Source: Streptomyces candidus (GTDB lineage: Bacteria; Actinomycetota; Actinomycetes; Streptomycetales; Streptomycetaceae). Taken from it: DNA of 64,000 bases. Under the pieces are notes generated by a model that did not search any database, had not been told where the DNA came from, and saw only the letters and a program-made list of their open reading frames with translations. Position 1 is the first letter of the stretch. Every line of letters begins with the position of its first letter. Positions 1-8,907 of the stretch are shown here, piece by piece. Position numbers and translations under genes: made by a program. The stretch spans positions 275,246-339,245 of the forward strand of contig NZ_JACHEM010000009.1 of the NCBI RefSeq assembly GCF_014207445.1, in the 5' to 3' direction.

Positions 1-192
1 CGGTATGCGGAGATCGCGGATCCGTCGTAGGTCCGCGTCCCGGTAAGTGTCACTTTCGGACGGGTGTGTCGTTCACGTCGTCGAGCGGAGCGTCGATCCT
101 GGTTGCGGCAGAAGTGGTGGAGCCGCGCACCGCCGTTCTCCGGGAGACGGGCGTAGTGGTCGACCCGCGACGCTGACCGGAGCACGGTGCGG
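1..192. other. window edge, no gene recognised
   Basis: No reading frame here resembles a known protein. The stretch ends at the hairpin that closes the paaN transcript. It may hold the 3' flank or promoter of a gene outside the window. Confidence 0.4.
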
Positions 193-232
193 GGATGCCG
201 TGGCCCGCATGGGGGAGCGGGCCACGGCATCC
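193..232 (-). terminator. strong hairpin terminator of paaN
   Basis: A perfect 16-bp stem (GGATGCCGTGGCCCGC at 193-208 and its complement at 217-232) with an 8-nt loop. It lies 24 nt past the paaN stop on the minus strand. There is no T-run, as is usual for Streptomyces terminators. Confidence 0.75.
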
Positions 233-255
233 GTTCCTGCTGGTGCGCCGTCACG

Positions 256-1959
256 TCACGCCTGGCGGCGTACCTCCACCGTCCGGAAGCGGTTGGACAC
301 GAACGCACCGTCGCACAGGGCGGCGTTCGCGGCCGGGTTGCCGCCGGAGCCGTGGAAGTCGGAGAAGGCGGCCGTCTGGTTCACGTACACCCCGCCCGTG
401 AGGTTCAGCGAGAGCTGCGCGGACTCCTCCAGGCAGACCTCTTCGATCGCGCGCTCCACCTCGGGCGAGGTCGTGTACGCGCCGACCGTCATGGCGCCCT
501 TCTCGCGCACCGTGCGCCGCAGCAGGTCCAGGGCGGCGGTCGTGGAGTCGACGGCGACGGCGAAGGACACCGGACCGAAGCACTCCGACATGTACGCCGC
601 CTCCGCGTCCGGCTTCGCCCCGTCCAGCTTGACGATGACGGGGGTGCGGACGGTCGCGTCGGGGAAGTCCGGGTGGGTGACCTCACGCGAGGGCAGGGCG
701 ACTTCGCCCAGCCCGGCCGCCGCGTCCAGGCGGGCCTTCACGTCCGGATTGACCAGCGCGCCCAGCAGCGCGTTCGCACGGGCGTCGTCGCCGAGCAGTC
801 CGCCGACCGACTTCGCGAGGTCGCCGACGACTTCCTCGTACGACTTGGCGCCCGCGTCGGTGGTGATGCCGTCGCGCGGGATGAGCAGGTTCTGCGGGGT
901 GGTGCACATCTGACCGCTGTAGAGGGACAGCGAGAACGCCAGGTTGGAGAGCATGCCCTTGTAGTCGTCGGTGGAGTCGACGACGACCGTGTTGACACCG
1001 GCCTTCTCCGTGTAGACCTGTGCCTGACGAGCGTGCGCCTCCAGCCAGTCGCCGAAGGACGTCGACCCCGTGTAGTCAATGATCTTGATTTCGGGGCGCA
1101 GGGCGAGCGACTTGGCGATGCCCTCGTCCGGACGTTCGGCGGCCAGCGCCACCAGGTTGGGGTCGAAGCCTGCCTCGGCGAGGACCTCGCGGGCGGCCTT
1201 CACCGTCATCGCGAGCGGCAGCACCGCGCGCGGGTGCGGTTTGACGAGGACCGGGTTGCCGGTCGCCAGGGATGCGAAGAGGCCCGGGTAACCATTCCAG
1301 GTGGGGAAGGTGTTGCAGCCCACCAGGAGCGAGATGCCGCGCGGGACGGCGACGAAGGACTTCGACAGGTTCAGCGGGTCGCGCTTGCCCTGCGGCTTGG
1401 ACCAGTCGGCGGCTTCGGGCACCCGGGTCTGTTCGGCGTAGGCGTACGCCACCGCCTCCAGACCGCGGTCCTGGGCGTGCGGCCCGCCCGCCTGGAGCGC
1501 CATCATGAACGCCTGTCCGCTGGTGTGCATCACCGCGTGCGCGAACTCGTGCGTACGGGCACTGATCCGGGCCAGGATCTCCAGGCAGACCACCGCGCGC
1601 GCCTCGGGGCCCGCGTCCCGCCAGGCGCCCATGCCCGCGCGCATGGCGGGCAGCAGGACCTCCACGTCCGCGTGCGGATAGGAGACGCCCAGCTCCGGCC
1701 CGTACGGGGAGACCTCGCCGCCCTCGGAGGCGGAGCCGCCCACCCAGCCGTCCGTGCCGGGCTGGTCCGACAGGTCGAAGCGGGTGTTCTTCAGTGCCTC
1801 GAACGCCGCGAGGCCGTCGGCGGCCGCGCTCTCCCCGTATGCCTTCGGGTGCTCCGGGTGCGGGGACCAGTAGGCGCGCGTGCGGATCGCTTCGAGAGCC
1901 TGGTCGAGTGTGGGCCGGTGGGTCTCGGTCAGCTGCGTCAGCTTCTGCGGCGACTGCAT
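256..1959 (-). CDS. paaN: phenylacetic acid degradation protein PaaN (aldehyde dehydrogenase family)
   Basis: A 567-residue protein of the aldehyde dehydrogenase superfamily, matching the PaaN type found in actinomycetes. PaaN/PaaZ enzymes oxidise the ring-opened semialdehyde in aerobic phenylacetyl-CoA catabolism. Actinomycete PaaN lacks the separate C-terminal hydratase domain of PaaZ, which fits this length. The nucleophile motif SGQMCTTPQN is present with Cys about residue 352, and the cofactor-binding stretch DYTGSTSFGDWLE lies upstream of it. I chose the ATG at 1957-1959 because GAGGAG sits upstream, and longer in-frame sequence upstream is Pro/Arg-rich and not conserved in character. 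The gene diverges from paaH across about 200 bp containing a TetR-type palindrome. The exact substrate is inferred from the family only. Confidence 0.88.
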   Translation of the reverse strand: MQSPQKLTQLTETHRPTLDQALEAIRTRAYWSPHPEHPKAYGESAAADGLAAFEALKNTRFDLSDQPGTDGWVGGSASEGGEVSPYGPELGVSYPHADVEVLLPAMRAGMGAWRDAGPEARAVVCLEILARISARTHEFAHAVMHTSGQAFMMALQAGGPHAQDRGLEAVAYAYAEQTRVPEAADWSKPQGKRDPLNLSKSFVAVPRGISLLVGCNTFPTWNGYPGLFASLATGNPVLVKPHPRAVLPLAMTVKAAREVLAEAGFDPNLVALAAERPDEGIAKSLALRPEIKIIDYTGSTSFGDWLEAHARQAQVYTEKAGVNTVVVDSTDDYKGMLSNLAFSLSLYSGQMCTTPQNLLIPRDGITTDAGAKSYEEVVGDLAKSVGGLLGDDARANALLGALVNPDVKARLDAAAGLGEVALPSREVTHPDFPDATVRTPVIVKLDGAKPDAEAAYMSECFGPVSFAVAVDSTTAALDLLRRTVREKGAMTVGAYTTSPEVERAIEEVCLEESAQLSLNLTGGVYVNQTAAFSDFHGSGGNPAANAALCDGAFVSNRFRTVEVRRQA

Positions 1960-2091
1960 TGCGCGACCAACTCCTCGTCGAGGTGGGCTCGGGATGGGGC
2001 TCGGTATGCGGTTCGAAAGGGGACCGGCCGGGGTCGGACGGTGCTCGGGCCGGCTCGGACTGGGCTCCGAAGGGCGGACACGGCTAGAGTA

Positions 2092-2105
2092 ACCGAACGA
2101 TCGGT
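2092..2105. promoter_or_regulatory. TetR-type operator palindrome between paaN and paaH
   Basis: ACCGAACGATCGGT has half-sites ACCGA/TCGGT and fits ACCG-N2-CG-N2-CGGT. From memory this is the core of the PaaR (TetR) operator described in Corynebacterium. It lies in the divergent paaN/paaH promoter region, and a TetR gene follows paaH directly. A 13/14 copy lies at 5146-5159. Confidence 0.65.
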
Positions 2106-2161
2106 CGGGACAAGGGGGCCGACGTGAACCTGTGGACAACCCGTCCGGGAGGATTGCCCGC

Positions 2162-3670
2162 ATGACAGCAATCGAGCGCGCCCGCACCGTCGCCGTCGTC
2201 GGCACCGGCACCATGGGTCAGGGCATCGCCCAGGTGGCCCTACTTGCCGGGCACCCCGTCCTTCTCTTCGACGCGGACGCCGCGCGCACCTCCGCGGCGG
2301 ACGCTTCCGTGCGGTCACGGATCGAGCGGCTGGTGGAGAAGGGCCGCCTGGAGCGCGCGGAGGCCGACGCGGCTCTCCTGCGCCTGCGCGCCGCCCGCGA
2401 CCTGCGGGACCTCTCCGAGGCCGCGCTCGTCGTCGAGGCGATCGTGGAACAGCTGCCGGTCAAACAGGAACTGTTCGTCTCGCTCGAGGCACTCGTCGCC
2501 GAGGACTGCCTCCTCGCCACGAACACCTCCTCGCTGTCCGTCACGGCGATCGCCGGCGCACTCAAGCATCCGGGCCGCTTCGTCGGCATGCACTTCTTCA
2601 ACCCCGCCCCGCTGCTCCCCCTCGTGGAGGTGGTCAGCGGCTTCGCGACGGACGACGCCGCCGCCACGCGCGCGTACGACACGGCGCTGGCCTGGGGAAA
2701 GACCCCGGTGCGCTGCGCGGACACCCCCGGATTTCTGGTGAACCGGATCGCCCGCCCCTTCTACGCCGAGGCGTTCGCGGTGTACGAGGAGCAGGCCGCC
2801 GACCCGGCCACGATCGACGCGGTACTGCGCGAGTCCGGCGGTTTCCGGATGGGGCCCTTCGAGCTGACCGACCTGATCGGGCAGGACGTGAACGAGGCCG
2901 TCTCGCGGTCGGTGTGGGAGGCGTTCCACCAGAGCCCCAAGTTCGTGCCCTCGCTGCCGCAGCGCCGACTGGTGGAGTCGGGCCGGCTCGGGCGCAAGTC
3001 CGGCCGGGGTTGGTTCCCGTACGGGGAGGGCACGGCCGGGCCGGAGCCGCACACCGCCGCACCCGAGGCCGCCCCCGCGCGCGTGAGCGTGACCGGCGAC
3101 TTCGGGCCCGCCGCCGAGGTGGTCACGATGCTCCAGGAGGCCGAGGGCATCGAAGTGCGGCAGCTGACTGCCGGTGGCCCGTACATCGGTCTGCCGGGCG
3201 GCGGCCAGCTCGCCCCCGTCGACGGACACACCTCCGTCGAGTACGACGACGTCGTCTACTTCGACCTCGCCCTCGACTACCGGGCCGCTACCCGCATCGC
3301 CCTGGCAGCTTCCGCCGATGTGTCGGAACAGACCCTCAAGGAGGCGGTCGGCCTCTTCCAGGCGCTCGGCAAGGACGTCAGCGTGATCGGCGACGTCCCC
3401 GGCATGATCGTCGGCCGTACCGTCGCCATGCTGGTCGATCTCGCGCTGGACGCCGTGGCCAAGGGTGTCGCGACGCCCGAGGACATCGACACCGCGATGC
3501 GACTGGGAGTCAACTACCCGCGCGGGCCCCTGGAGTGGGGACGTGCCCTCACCGGCGACTGGTCCTTCGACCTGCTCACCGCGATGCACGAGCGCTGCCC
3601 GACCGGGCGCTACGCACCCTCCCTGGCGCACTACCGGCAGGGTTACGCCGAGCAGCAGGCCGCCGAATGA
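2162..3670 (+). CDS. paaH: 3-hydroxyacyl-CoA dehydrogenase, PaaH/PaaC type
   Basis: A 502-residue NAD-dependent 3-hydroxyacyl-CoA dehydrogenase. It has an N-terminal Rossmann domain (VAVVGTGTMGQGIAQ near residue 10) and two copies of the helical C-terminal domain. The first begins DTPGFLVNRIARPFYAEA. The second, DVPGMIVGRTVAMLVDLALD, is near residue 410. This double C-terminal layout and about 500-aa length fit the PaaH/PaaC group, which oxidises 3-hydroxyadipyl-CoA in phenylacetate breakdown. Other beta-hydroxyacyl-CoA substrates are possible. The start is the ATG at 2162 behind GGGAGG; a longer frame from 2132 is unlikely. The stop overlaps the start of the next gene (ATGA), so the TetR gene is translationally coupled. 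Confidence 0.88.
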   Translation: MTAIERARTVAVVGTGTMGQGIAQVALLAGHPVLLFDADAARTSAADASVRSRIERLVEKGRLERAEADAALLRLRAARDLRDLSEAALVVEAIVEQLPVKQELFVSLEALVAEDCLLATNTSSLSVTAIAGALKHPGRFVGMHFFNPAPLLPLVEVVSGFATDDAAATRAYDTALAWGKTPVRCADTPGFLVNRIARPFYAEAFAVYEEQAADPATIDAVLRESGGFRMGPFELTDLIGQDVNEAVSRSVWEAFHQSPKFVPSLPQRRLVESGRLGRKSGRGWFPYGEGTAGPEPHTAAPEAAPARVSVTGDFGPAAEVVTMLQEAEGIEVRQLTAGGPYIGLPGGGQLAPVDGHTSVEYDDVVYFDLALDYRAATRIALAASADVSEQTLKEAVGLFQALGKDVSVIGDVPGMIVGRTVAMLVDLALDAVAKGVATPEDIDTAMRLGVNYPRGPLEWGRALTGDWSFDLLTAMHERCPTGRYAPSLAHYRQGYAEQQAAE

Positions 3671-4320
3671 GCGCCACGGACCGTCCGTTCGCCGACCGCG
3701 CGGCGGTGGAGCGCGGCACGACGGCAGAGCGCACGCCCACCGCGAAGAGGGACACGTACACGCCCGAGACGCTGCTCGCCGTGGCGGTGCGCGTCTTCAA
3801 CGAGCGCGGGTACGACGGCACGTCGATGGAGCACTTGTCGAAGGCCGCCGGGATCTCCAAGTCGTCGATCTATCACCACGTCTCCGGCAAGGAGGAGCTG
3901 CTGCGGCGCGCGGTCAGCCGGGCGCTGGACGGCCTGTTCGCCGCCCTGGAGGAGCCGCAGGCCCAGCACGGGCGGGCCATCGAGCGCGTCGAGCACGTCA
4001 CCCGACGCACCGTCGAGGTGCTGATGGCGGAACTGCCGTACGTCACCCTGCTGCTGCGCGTACGGGGCAACACGCAGACCGAGCGGTGGGCGCTGGAGCG
4101 CCGCCGCGAGTTCGACCAGCGGGTGTCCGATCTGCTGAAGGCCGCGGCGGCGGACGGCGACCTGCGGGCGGACATGGACATCCGGCTGGCGACCCGGCTG
4201 CTCTTCGGGATGATCAATTCGCTGGTGGAGTGGTACCGGCCGCACCCCGATGGGGTGGACCGGGAACAGCTCGCGGACACCGTCGTACGACTGGCCTTCG
4301 ACGGGCTGCGGACGGGCTAG
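3667..4320 (+). CDS. TetR/AcrR family repressor coupled to paaH
   Basis: A 217-residue TetR family regulator. The helix-turn-helix is around residues 30-80 (TLLAVAVRVFNERGYDGTSM, then SKAAGISKSSIYHHVSGKEELL). The C-terminal two thirds is helical, as in TetR_C ligand domains. It shares ATGA with the paaH stop, so it is made with the dehydrogenase. The context suggests a PaaR-like sensor of phenylacetyl-CoA or another acyl-CoA. Palindromes of one sequence family lie at 2092-2105 and 5146-5159, so it may also control bkd genes; that is inference. The first 30 residues are charged and poorly ordered, and a later start cannot be excluded. Confidence 0.88.
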   Translation: MSATDRPFADRAAVERGTTAERTPTAKRDTYTPETLLAVAVRVFNERGYDGTSMEHLSKAAGISKSSIYHHVSGKEELLRRAVSRALDGLFAALEEPQAQHGRAIERVEHVTRRTVEVLMAELPYVTLLLRVRGNTQTERWALERRREFDQRVSDLLKAAAADGDLRADMDIRLATRLLFGMINSLVEWYRPHPDGVDREQLADTVVRLAFDGLRTG

Positions 4321-4411
4321 GGGGCAGGGGGACCGGGCGTCCTGCCGCTCCGCTGTCCGGTCGGCGTGCTGTTCTGCCGTCCGGTCCCCTGTCGTCGTAC
4401 CGGATCCCCGG

Positions 4412-5029
4412 TCAGGAGTCCTGGCCGGTCTGCGGATCCAGGTCGGTCTCCTCGAAGACGAGGAGGGTGCGGGTGCTCAGCACCTCAGGAATGTTCTGGA
4501 TCCGGGTCAGGACCAGTTCGCGCAGTGTCCTGTTGTCCGGGGTGTGCACCAGCAGCAGCACGTCGAAATCGCCGCTGACCAGGGCGATGTGAGCGGCCCC
4601 CGGGAGCGCCTCCAGCTCTTCGCGGACCGTGCGCCACGAGTTCTGGACGATCTTGAGGGTGATGTACGCGGAAGCGCCCTGGCCTGCCCTTTCGTGGTCG
4701 ACCCTGGCACTGAAACCGCGGATGACACCGTCGTCGATGAGGCGGTTGATCCGGGCGTAGGCGTTGGCGCGCGAGACGTGGACGCGCTCGGCCACCGATC
4801 GTATCGAGGCGCGGCCGTCGGTCTGGAGCATCCGCAGGATGTCGCGGTCGACGGAGTCCAGGGGGCGTGCCGGAGAGGGGTCCCGCGGGGGATTGCGCTG
4901 CGGCTCCCTCGGTGGGTCCTGGGAGAGGTTGCGCGCAGGCTCTCTCGGTGGGTCCTGGGCGCGCTCCCCCGGCGAACCCCTGTGGATATCTCCGTCGTTC
5001 CCGTGCAGACCGTCACCCGATCCGGCCAT
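4412..5029 (-). CDS. bkdR: Lrp/AsnC family regulator BkdR
   Basis: An Lrp/AsnC transcription factor: winged HTH (LDSVDRDILRMLQTDGRASI, then VHVSRANAYARINRLIDDGV) followed by the AsnC ligand/oligomer domain ending in SGDFDVLLLVHTPD and a short tail. It diverges from bkdA1B1C1. In S. coelicolor, BkdR is the Lrp-type regulator of the branched-chain dehydrogenase genes and affects development and antibiotics. The start is uncertain: ATGs at 5029 and 5065 are both in frame and neither has a strong ribosome site. The stretch before the HTH is Pro/Arg-rich with an internal repeat (QDPPREPARN, QDPPREPQRN), so the true start could be later. Confidence 0.82.
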   Translation of the reverse strand: MAGSGDGLHGNDGDIHRGSPGERAQDPPREPARNLSQDPPREPQRNPPRDPSPARPLDSVDRDILRMLQTDGRASIRSVAERVHVSRANAYARINRLIDDGVIRGFSARVDHERAGQGASAYITLKIVQNSWRTVREELEALPGAAHIALVSGDFDVLLLVHTPDNRTLRELVLTRIQNIPEVLSTRTLLVFEETDLDPQTGQDS

Positions 5030-5145
5030 TTGTTCAGCTGCCACGTGCCCCCGCCTCCCCGCCATGGACGTCCTGTTCCCATCCCAGGCTGCGCAGAACC
5101 GTTTGTCCACAGGCTGGCGCCGCCTGTAGCCAAACTGCACCCACG

Positions 5146-5159
5146 ACCGAACAATCGGT
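5146..5159. promoter_or_regulatory. second copy of the paa-type palindrome, in the bkdR/bkdA1 region
   Basis: ACCGAACAATCGGT differs from the paaN/paaH element at one central base and keeps the ACCGA/TCGGT arms. It lies 70 nt upstream of the bkdA1 GTG and upstream of every candidate bkdR start, so a repressor here could act in both directions. Confidence 0.55.
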
Positions 5160-5228
5160 AGGTGAGGCACACCACACCGTGGCGTGCTGGTGACCGCTCC
5201 GCACCACTCCCACGAGGAGGTGTTCGTC

Positions 5229-6362
5229 GTGACGATTCAAGAGATGCCGGGCAGCACGGCCTACCGGCCCAGCCCGCCCCCGGCCTGGAAGCCCCGCACC
5301 GACCCCGCTCCGCTGCTCCCCGACCCCGAGCCGTACCGGGTCCTGGGCACCGGGGCGGCCGCCCGGGTCGACCCCGCCCTGATGCGCACGCTGTACGCGG
5401 AGCTGGTGCGCGGCCGCAGGTACAACGCGCAGGCCACCGCTCTCACCCGGCAGGGCAGGCTCGCCGTCTACCCGTCCAGCACGGGCCAGGAGGCCTGCGA
5501 GGTGGCGGCCGCGGCCGTGCTGAAGGAGCAGGACTGGCTGTTTCCCTCCTACCGCGACACCCTCGCCGCCGTGGCGCGTGGCCTGGACCCCGTGCAGGCG
5601 CTGACGCTGCTGCGTGGCGACTGGCACACCGGCTACGACCCGCGCGAGGTGCGGATAGCCCCGCTGTGCACGCCGCTCGCCACGCAGCTCCCGCACGCGG
5701 TGGGCCTCGCGCACGCCGCGCGGCTGAAGGGCGACGACGTGGTGGCGCTCGCCATGGTCGGCGACGGCGGCACCAGTGAGGGAGACTTCCACGAGGCGCT
5801 GAACTTCGCCGCAGTCTGGCGGGCCCCGGTCGTCTTCCTCGTGCAGAACAACGGCTTCGCGATCTCCGTGCCGCTCGCCAAGCAGACCGCCGCCCCATCC
5901 CTCGCCCACAAGGCCGTCGGGTACGGCATGCCGGGCCGGCTGGTCGACGGGAACGACGTGGCCGCGATGCACGAGGTGCTGACCGAGGCGATGGAGCGCG
6001 CCCGGCGCGGCGGCGGCCCGACGCTGGTCGAAGCCGTGACGTACCGCATGGAGGCCCACACCAACGCCGACGACGCGACCCGCTACCGGGTCGACGCCGA
6101 GGTCGAAGCCTGGCGCGACCACGATCCGATTGTCCTCCTGGAGCGGGAGCTGACGGAGCGCGGCATGCTCGACGACGACGGGGTGCGCGAGGCGCGGGAG
6201 GCCGCCGAGGCCATGGCCGCGGACCTGCGGGCGCGGATGAACACGGACCCGGTGCTCGACCCGATGGATCTCTTCGCGCAGGTGTACACCGAGAAAACCG
6301 CTCAACTGTGTGAGCAAGAGGCCCAGTTGAGGGCCGAGCTGGAAGCGGAGGCGGAGCGATGA
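5229..6362 (+). CDS. bkdA1: branched-chain 2-oxoacid dehydrogenase E1 alpha subunit (cluster 1)
   Basis: A 377-residue E1-alpha subunit of the thiamin-diphosphate 2-oxoacid dehydrogenase family. The ThDP motif runs from MVGDGGTSEGDFHEALNFA (about 176) to VQNNGFAIS (about 207). The phosphorylation-loop equivalent is YRMEAHTNADDATRYR. With BkdB it decarboxylates the 2-oxoacids of Val, Ile and Leu and passes the acyl group to the lipoyl E2, giving isobutyryl-, 2-methylbutyryl- and isovaleryl-CoA. I start it at GTG 5229 behind GAGGAGG; the earlier ATG at 5184 lacks a ribosome site. The stop overlaps bkdB1 by ATGA. It is first of three genes divergent from bkdR. Confidence 0.93.
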   Translation: MTIQEMPGSTAYRPSPPPAWKPRTDPAPLLPDPEPYRVLGTGAAARVDPALMRTLYAELVRGRRYNAQATALTRQGRLAVYPSSTGQEACEVAAAAVLKEQDWLFPSYRDTLAAVARGLDPVQALTLLRGDWHTGYDPREVRIAPLCTPLATQLPHAVGLAHAARLKGDDVVALAMVGDGGTSEGDFHEALNFAAVWRAPVVFLVQNNGFAISVPLAKQTAAPSLAHKAVGYGMPGRLVDGNDVAAMHEVLTEAMERARRGGGPTLVEAVTYRMEAHTNADDATRYRVDAEVEAWRDHDPIVLLERELTERGMLDDDGVREAREAAEAMAADLRARMNTDPVLDPMDLFAQVYTEKTAQLCEQEAQLRAELEAEAER

Positions 6363-7381
6363 GCAGCACCACCGCGGCCCCGGGGCGCAAGGCCGCGGCA
6401 AAGCCCGCGAGCATGGCGCAGGCCCTCCAGCGGGCCATGCGCGACGCCATGGCCGAGGACCCGACGGTGCACGTCATGGGCGAGGACGTCGGCGCGCTGG
6501 GCGGGGTCTTCCGGATCACCGACGGGCTGGCCAAGGAGTTCGGCGAGGACCGCTGCACGGACACCCCGCTCGCCGAGGCCGGGATACTCGGGGCGGCCGT
6601 CGGCATGGCGATGTACGGGCTGCGGCCGGTCGTGGAGATGCAGTTCGACGCGTTCGCCTACCCGGCGTTCGAGCAGCTCGCCAGCCATGTCGCCAAGATG
6701 CGCAACCGCACGCGCGGCGCACTCGCGATGCCGCTGACGATCCGCATCCCCTACGGCGGCGGCATCGGCGGCGTCGAGCACCACAGCGACTCCTCCGAGG
6801 CGTACTACATGGCGACCCCGGGGCTGCACGTCGTCACCCCGGCGACCGTGCAGGACGCCTACGGACTGCTGCGCGAAGCCATCGCCTCCGACGACCCGGT
6901 CGTCTTCCTGGAGCCCAAGCGGCTGTACTGGTCGAAGGCCGACTGGTCGCCGGACGCCCCGGCGGCCGTCGAGCCGATAGGACGGGCGGTGGTCCGCCGT
7001 CCCGGCCGCAGCGCCACCCTGATCACCTACGGCCCTTCCCTGCCGGTGTGCCTGGAGGCCGCCGAGGCGGCCACGGCCGAGGGCTGGGACCTGGAGGTCC
7101 TCGATCTGCGGTCCCTGGTGCCGTTCGACGATGAGACGGTCGCCGCGTCGGTACGGCGGACCGGGCGCGCGGTCGTCGTCCACGAGTCAACCGGCTTCGG
7201 CGGACCCGGCGGCGAGATCGCCGCCCGTGTCACCGAGCGCTGCTTCCACCACCTGGAGGCGCCGGTGCTGCGCGTCGCAGGGCTGGACGTGCCGTACCCG
7301 CCGCCGATGCTGGAGCGCCACCATCTTCCTGGTGTGGACCGGGTCCTCGACGCGGTCGCACGGCTCCAGTGGGAGGCCTGA
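6359..7381 (+). CDS. bkdB1: branched-chain 2-oxoacid dehydrogenase E1 beta subunit (cluster 1)
   Basis: A 340-residue transketolase-like E1-beta subunit. The Pyr-domain opening VHVMGEDVGALGGVFRITDG, the IPYGGGIGGVEHHSDSSEAY segment and the transketolase C-terminal domain (from about residue 210) are all present. It pairs with BkdA1 to form the alpha2-beta2 decarboxylase. It starts within the bkdA1 stop (ATGA) and ends 1 nt before the bkdC1 start, so the three subunits form a tightly coupled operon. The first 20 residues are an Ala/Lys-rich extension missing from BkdB2 encoded at 27.5 kb; otherwise the two are close paralogues. Confidence 0.93.
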   Translation: MSSTTAAPGRKAAAKPASMAQALQRAMRDAMAEDPTVHVMGEDVGALGGVFRITDGLAKEFGEDRCTDTPLAEAGILGAAVGMAMYGLRPVVEMQFDAFAYPAFEQLASHVAKMRNRTRGALAMPLTIRIPYGGGIGGVEHHSDSSEAYYMATPGLHVVTPATVQDAYGLLREAIASDDPVVFLEPKRLYWSKADWSPDAPAAVEPIGRAVVRRPGRSATLITYGPSLPVCLEAAEAATAEGWDLEVLDLRSLVPFDDETVAASVRRTGRAVVVHESTGFGGPGGEIAARVTERCFHHLEAPVLRVAGLDVPYPPPMLERHHLPGVDRVLDAVARLQWEA

Positions 7382-7382
7382 G

Positions 7383-8852
7383 ATGCCACAGGTGCTGGAG
7401 TTCAAGCTCCCCGATCTCGGCGAAGGGCTGACCGAGGCGGAGATTGTGCGCTGGCTGGTGGAGGTGGGCGACGTCGTCGCCGTCGACCAGCCGGTGGTGG
7501 AGGTGGAGACGGCGAAGGCGATGGTCGAGGTGCCGTGCCCGTACGGAGGCGTGGTGACGGCCCGCTTCGGCGAGGAAGGTACGGAACTGCCCGTCGGCGC
7601 ACCGCTGCTGACGGTGGCCGTGGGGGCTGGTGCCGTCGGTGCCGCGGGCCCGGGAAGCAGCGGCGCGGCGGAGGGGATCGCGGCCGGGGCCGAGGGCGAC
7701 GGTGACTCCGGGTCGGGGAATGTCCTGGTCGGGTACGGCACCACCGCTCCGGCGGCACGACGCCGCCGGGTACGGGTCGACCACGTGAGCACTTCCGCGG
7801 GTCCCACCGGCCGGTTGCCCGCGCCCGACGGTCGTGTGCCCGCGTCCGGTCCGGCGTCGACGCCCGCTCGTTCTGTCTCCGCGCCTGCGTCAGCGCCCGC
7901 TGATCGCGCCTCCGCGTCCGCACGCAACGGTCGTGGCTCGGCCTCCGCGCCGGTGCCCGAGGGCAGGGCGTCCGCGTCTGTCGGGCCCGTGCCGGTCATC
8001 TCGCCCCTGGTGCGGCGGCTGGCGCGCGAGAACGGCCTCGATCTGCGGCAGCTGAACGGGTCGGGCCCGGACGGGCTGATCCTCCGCTGCGACGTGGAGC
8101 AGGCACTCCGGCCGCCGGAGCCGACGACCGGGGCCGTTGCCGCAGCCGTCCCGGCCCCGACCGCCACGCGCGTCCCGCTCAAGGGCGTACGCGGTGCCGT
8201 CGCCGACAAACTGTCCCGCAGCCGCCGCGAGATACCCGACGCCACCTGCTGGGTGGACGCCGACGCGACCGCGCTGATGGCCGCCAGGGCCGCGATGAAC
8301 AGCGTGGGCGGCGCACCGAAGGTGTCCGTGCTGGCGCTGCTCGCCCGGATCTGCACGGCGGCTCTCGCCCGCTTCCCGGAGCTCAACTCCACCGTCGACA
8401 CCGAGGCCCGCGAAGTGGTGCGGCTGCCTGAGGTGCACCTCGGCTTCGCCGCACAGACCGAGCGCGGCCTGGTCGTCCCGGTGGTGCGCGACGCACACAC
8501 CCGGAACGTGGAGTCGCTGGGCGAGGCACTGGTCGAGCTGACCGAGGCCGCCCGGACGGGCAAACTCACCCCGGCCCAGCTCACCGGCGGCACCTTCACG
8601 CTCAACAACTACGGCGTGTTCGGCGTCGACGGCTCCACGCCGATCATCAACCACCCGGAGGCGGCGATGCTCGGAGTCGGCCGCATCGTGCCCAAACCCT
8701 GGGTGGTCGAGGGAGAGTTGGCGGTACGACAGGTGGTTCAGCTCTCGTTGACCTTCGACCACCGGGTCTGCGACGGGGGTACGGCGGGCGGTTTCCTGCG
8801 GTACGTCGCCGACTGCGTGGAACATCCGGAGCTGCTGCTGCGCACGCTCTGA
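7383..8852 (+). CDS. bkdC1: dihydrolipoamide acyltransferase E2 (cluster 1)
   Basis: A 489-residue E2 subunit with the standard layout. The lipoyl domain (residues 1-80) has the lipoylated Lys in VETAKAMVEV near 45. A long Ala/Ser/Pro-rich linker follows, then a peripheral-subunit-binding domain (SPLVRRLARENGLDLRQLNG near 205-240). The catalytic acyltransferase domain ends in the DHRVCDG active-site motif near 460. It transfers the branched acyl group from lipoamide to CoA. The start at 7383 follows the bkdB1 stop directly. No E3 gene lies in the cluster, so a shared lipoamide dehydrogenase elsewhere must serve. It has one lipoyl domain, as usual for bkd E2. Confidence 0.92.
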   Translation: MPQVLEFKLPDLGEGLTEAEIVRWLVEVGDVVAVDQPVVEVETAKAMVEVPCPYGGVVTARFGEEGTELPVGAPLLTVAVGAGAVGAAGPGSSGAAEGIAAGAEGDGDSGSGNVLVGYGTTAPAARRRRVRVDHVSTSAGPTGRLPAPDGRVPASGPASTPARSVSAPASAPADRASASARNGRGSASAPVPEGRASASVGPVPVISPLVRRLARENGLDLRQLNGSGPDGLILRCDVEQALRPPEPTTGAVAAAVPAPTATRVPLKGVRGAVADKLSRSRREIPDATCWVDADATALMAARAAMNSVGGAPKVSVLALLARICTAALARFPELNSTVDTEAREVVRLPEVHLGFAAQTERGLVVPVVRDAHTRNVESLGEALVELTEAARTGKLTPAQLTGGTFTLNNYGVFGVDGSTPIINHPEAAMLGVGRIVPKPWVVEGELAVRQVVQLSLTFDHRVCDGGTAGGFLRYVADCVEHPELLLRTL

Positions 8853-8863
8853 CGGATGAGTGG

Positions 8864-8896
8864 GTACGGCCCGCCGCCCGGCGGAGCGGGCCGTAC
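8864..8896 (+). terminator. bkd1 operon hairpin
   Basis: An 11-bp perfect stem (GTACGGCCCGC and GCGGGCCGTAC) with an 11-nt loop, 12 nt past the bkdC1 stop. Its right end runs into the TACATAC element in front of mobA, so it separates the operons in very little space. Confidence 0.65.
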
Positions 8897-8907
8897 ATAC
8901 TTTCCCC

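Noticed and set aside
187..2127. Long open frame opposite paaN
   Set aside because: It is a shadow of the high-GC codon pattern. The minus-strand frame has clear aldehyde dehydrogenase motifs, and this one has none.
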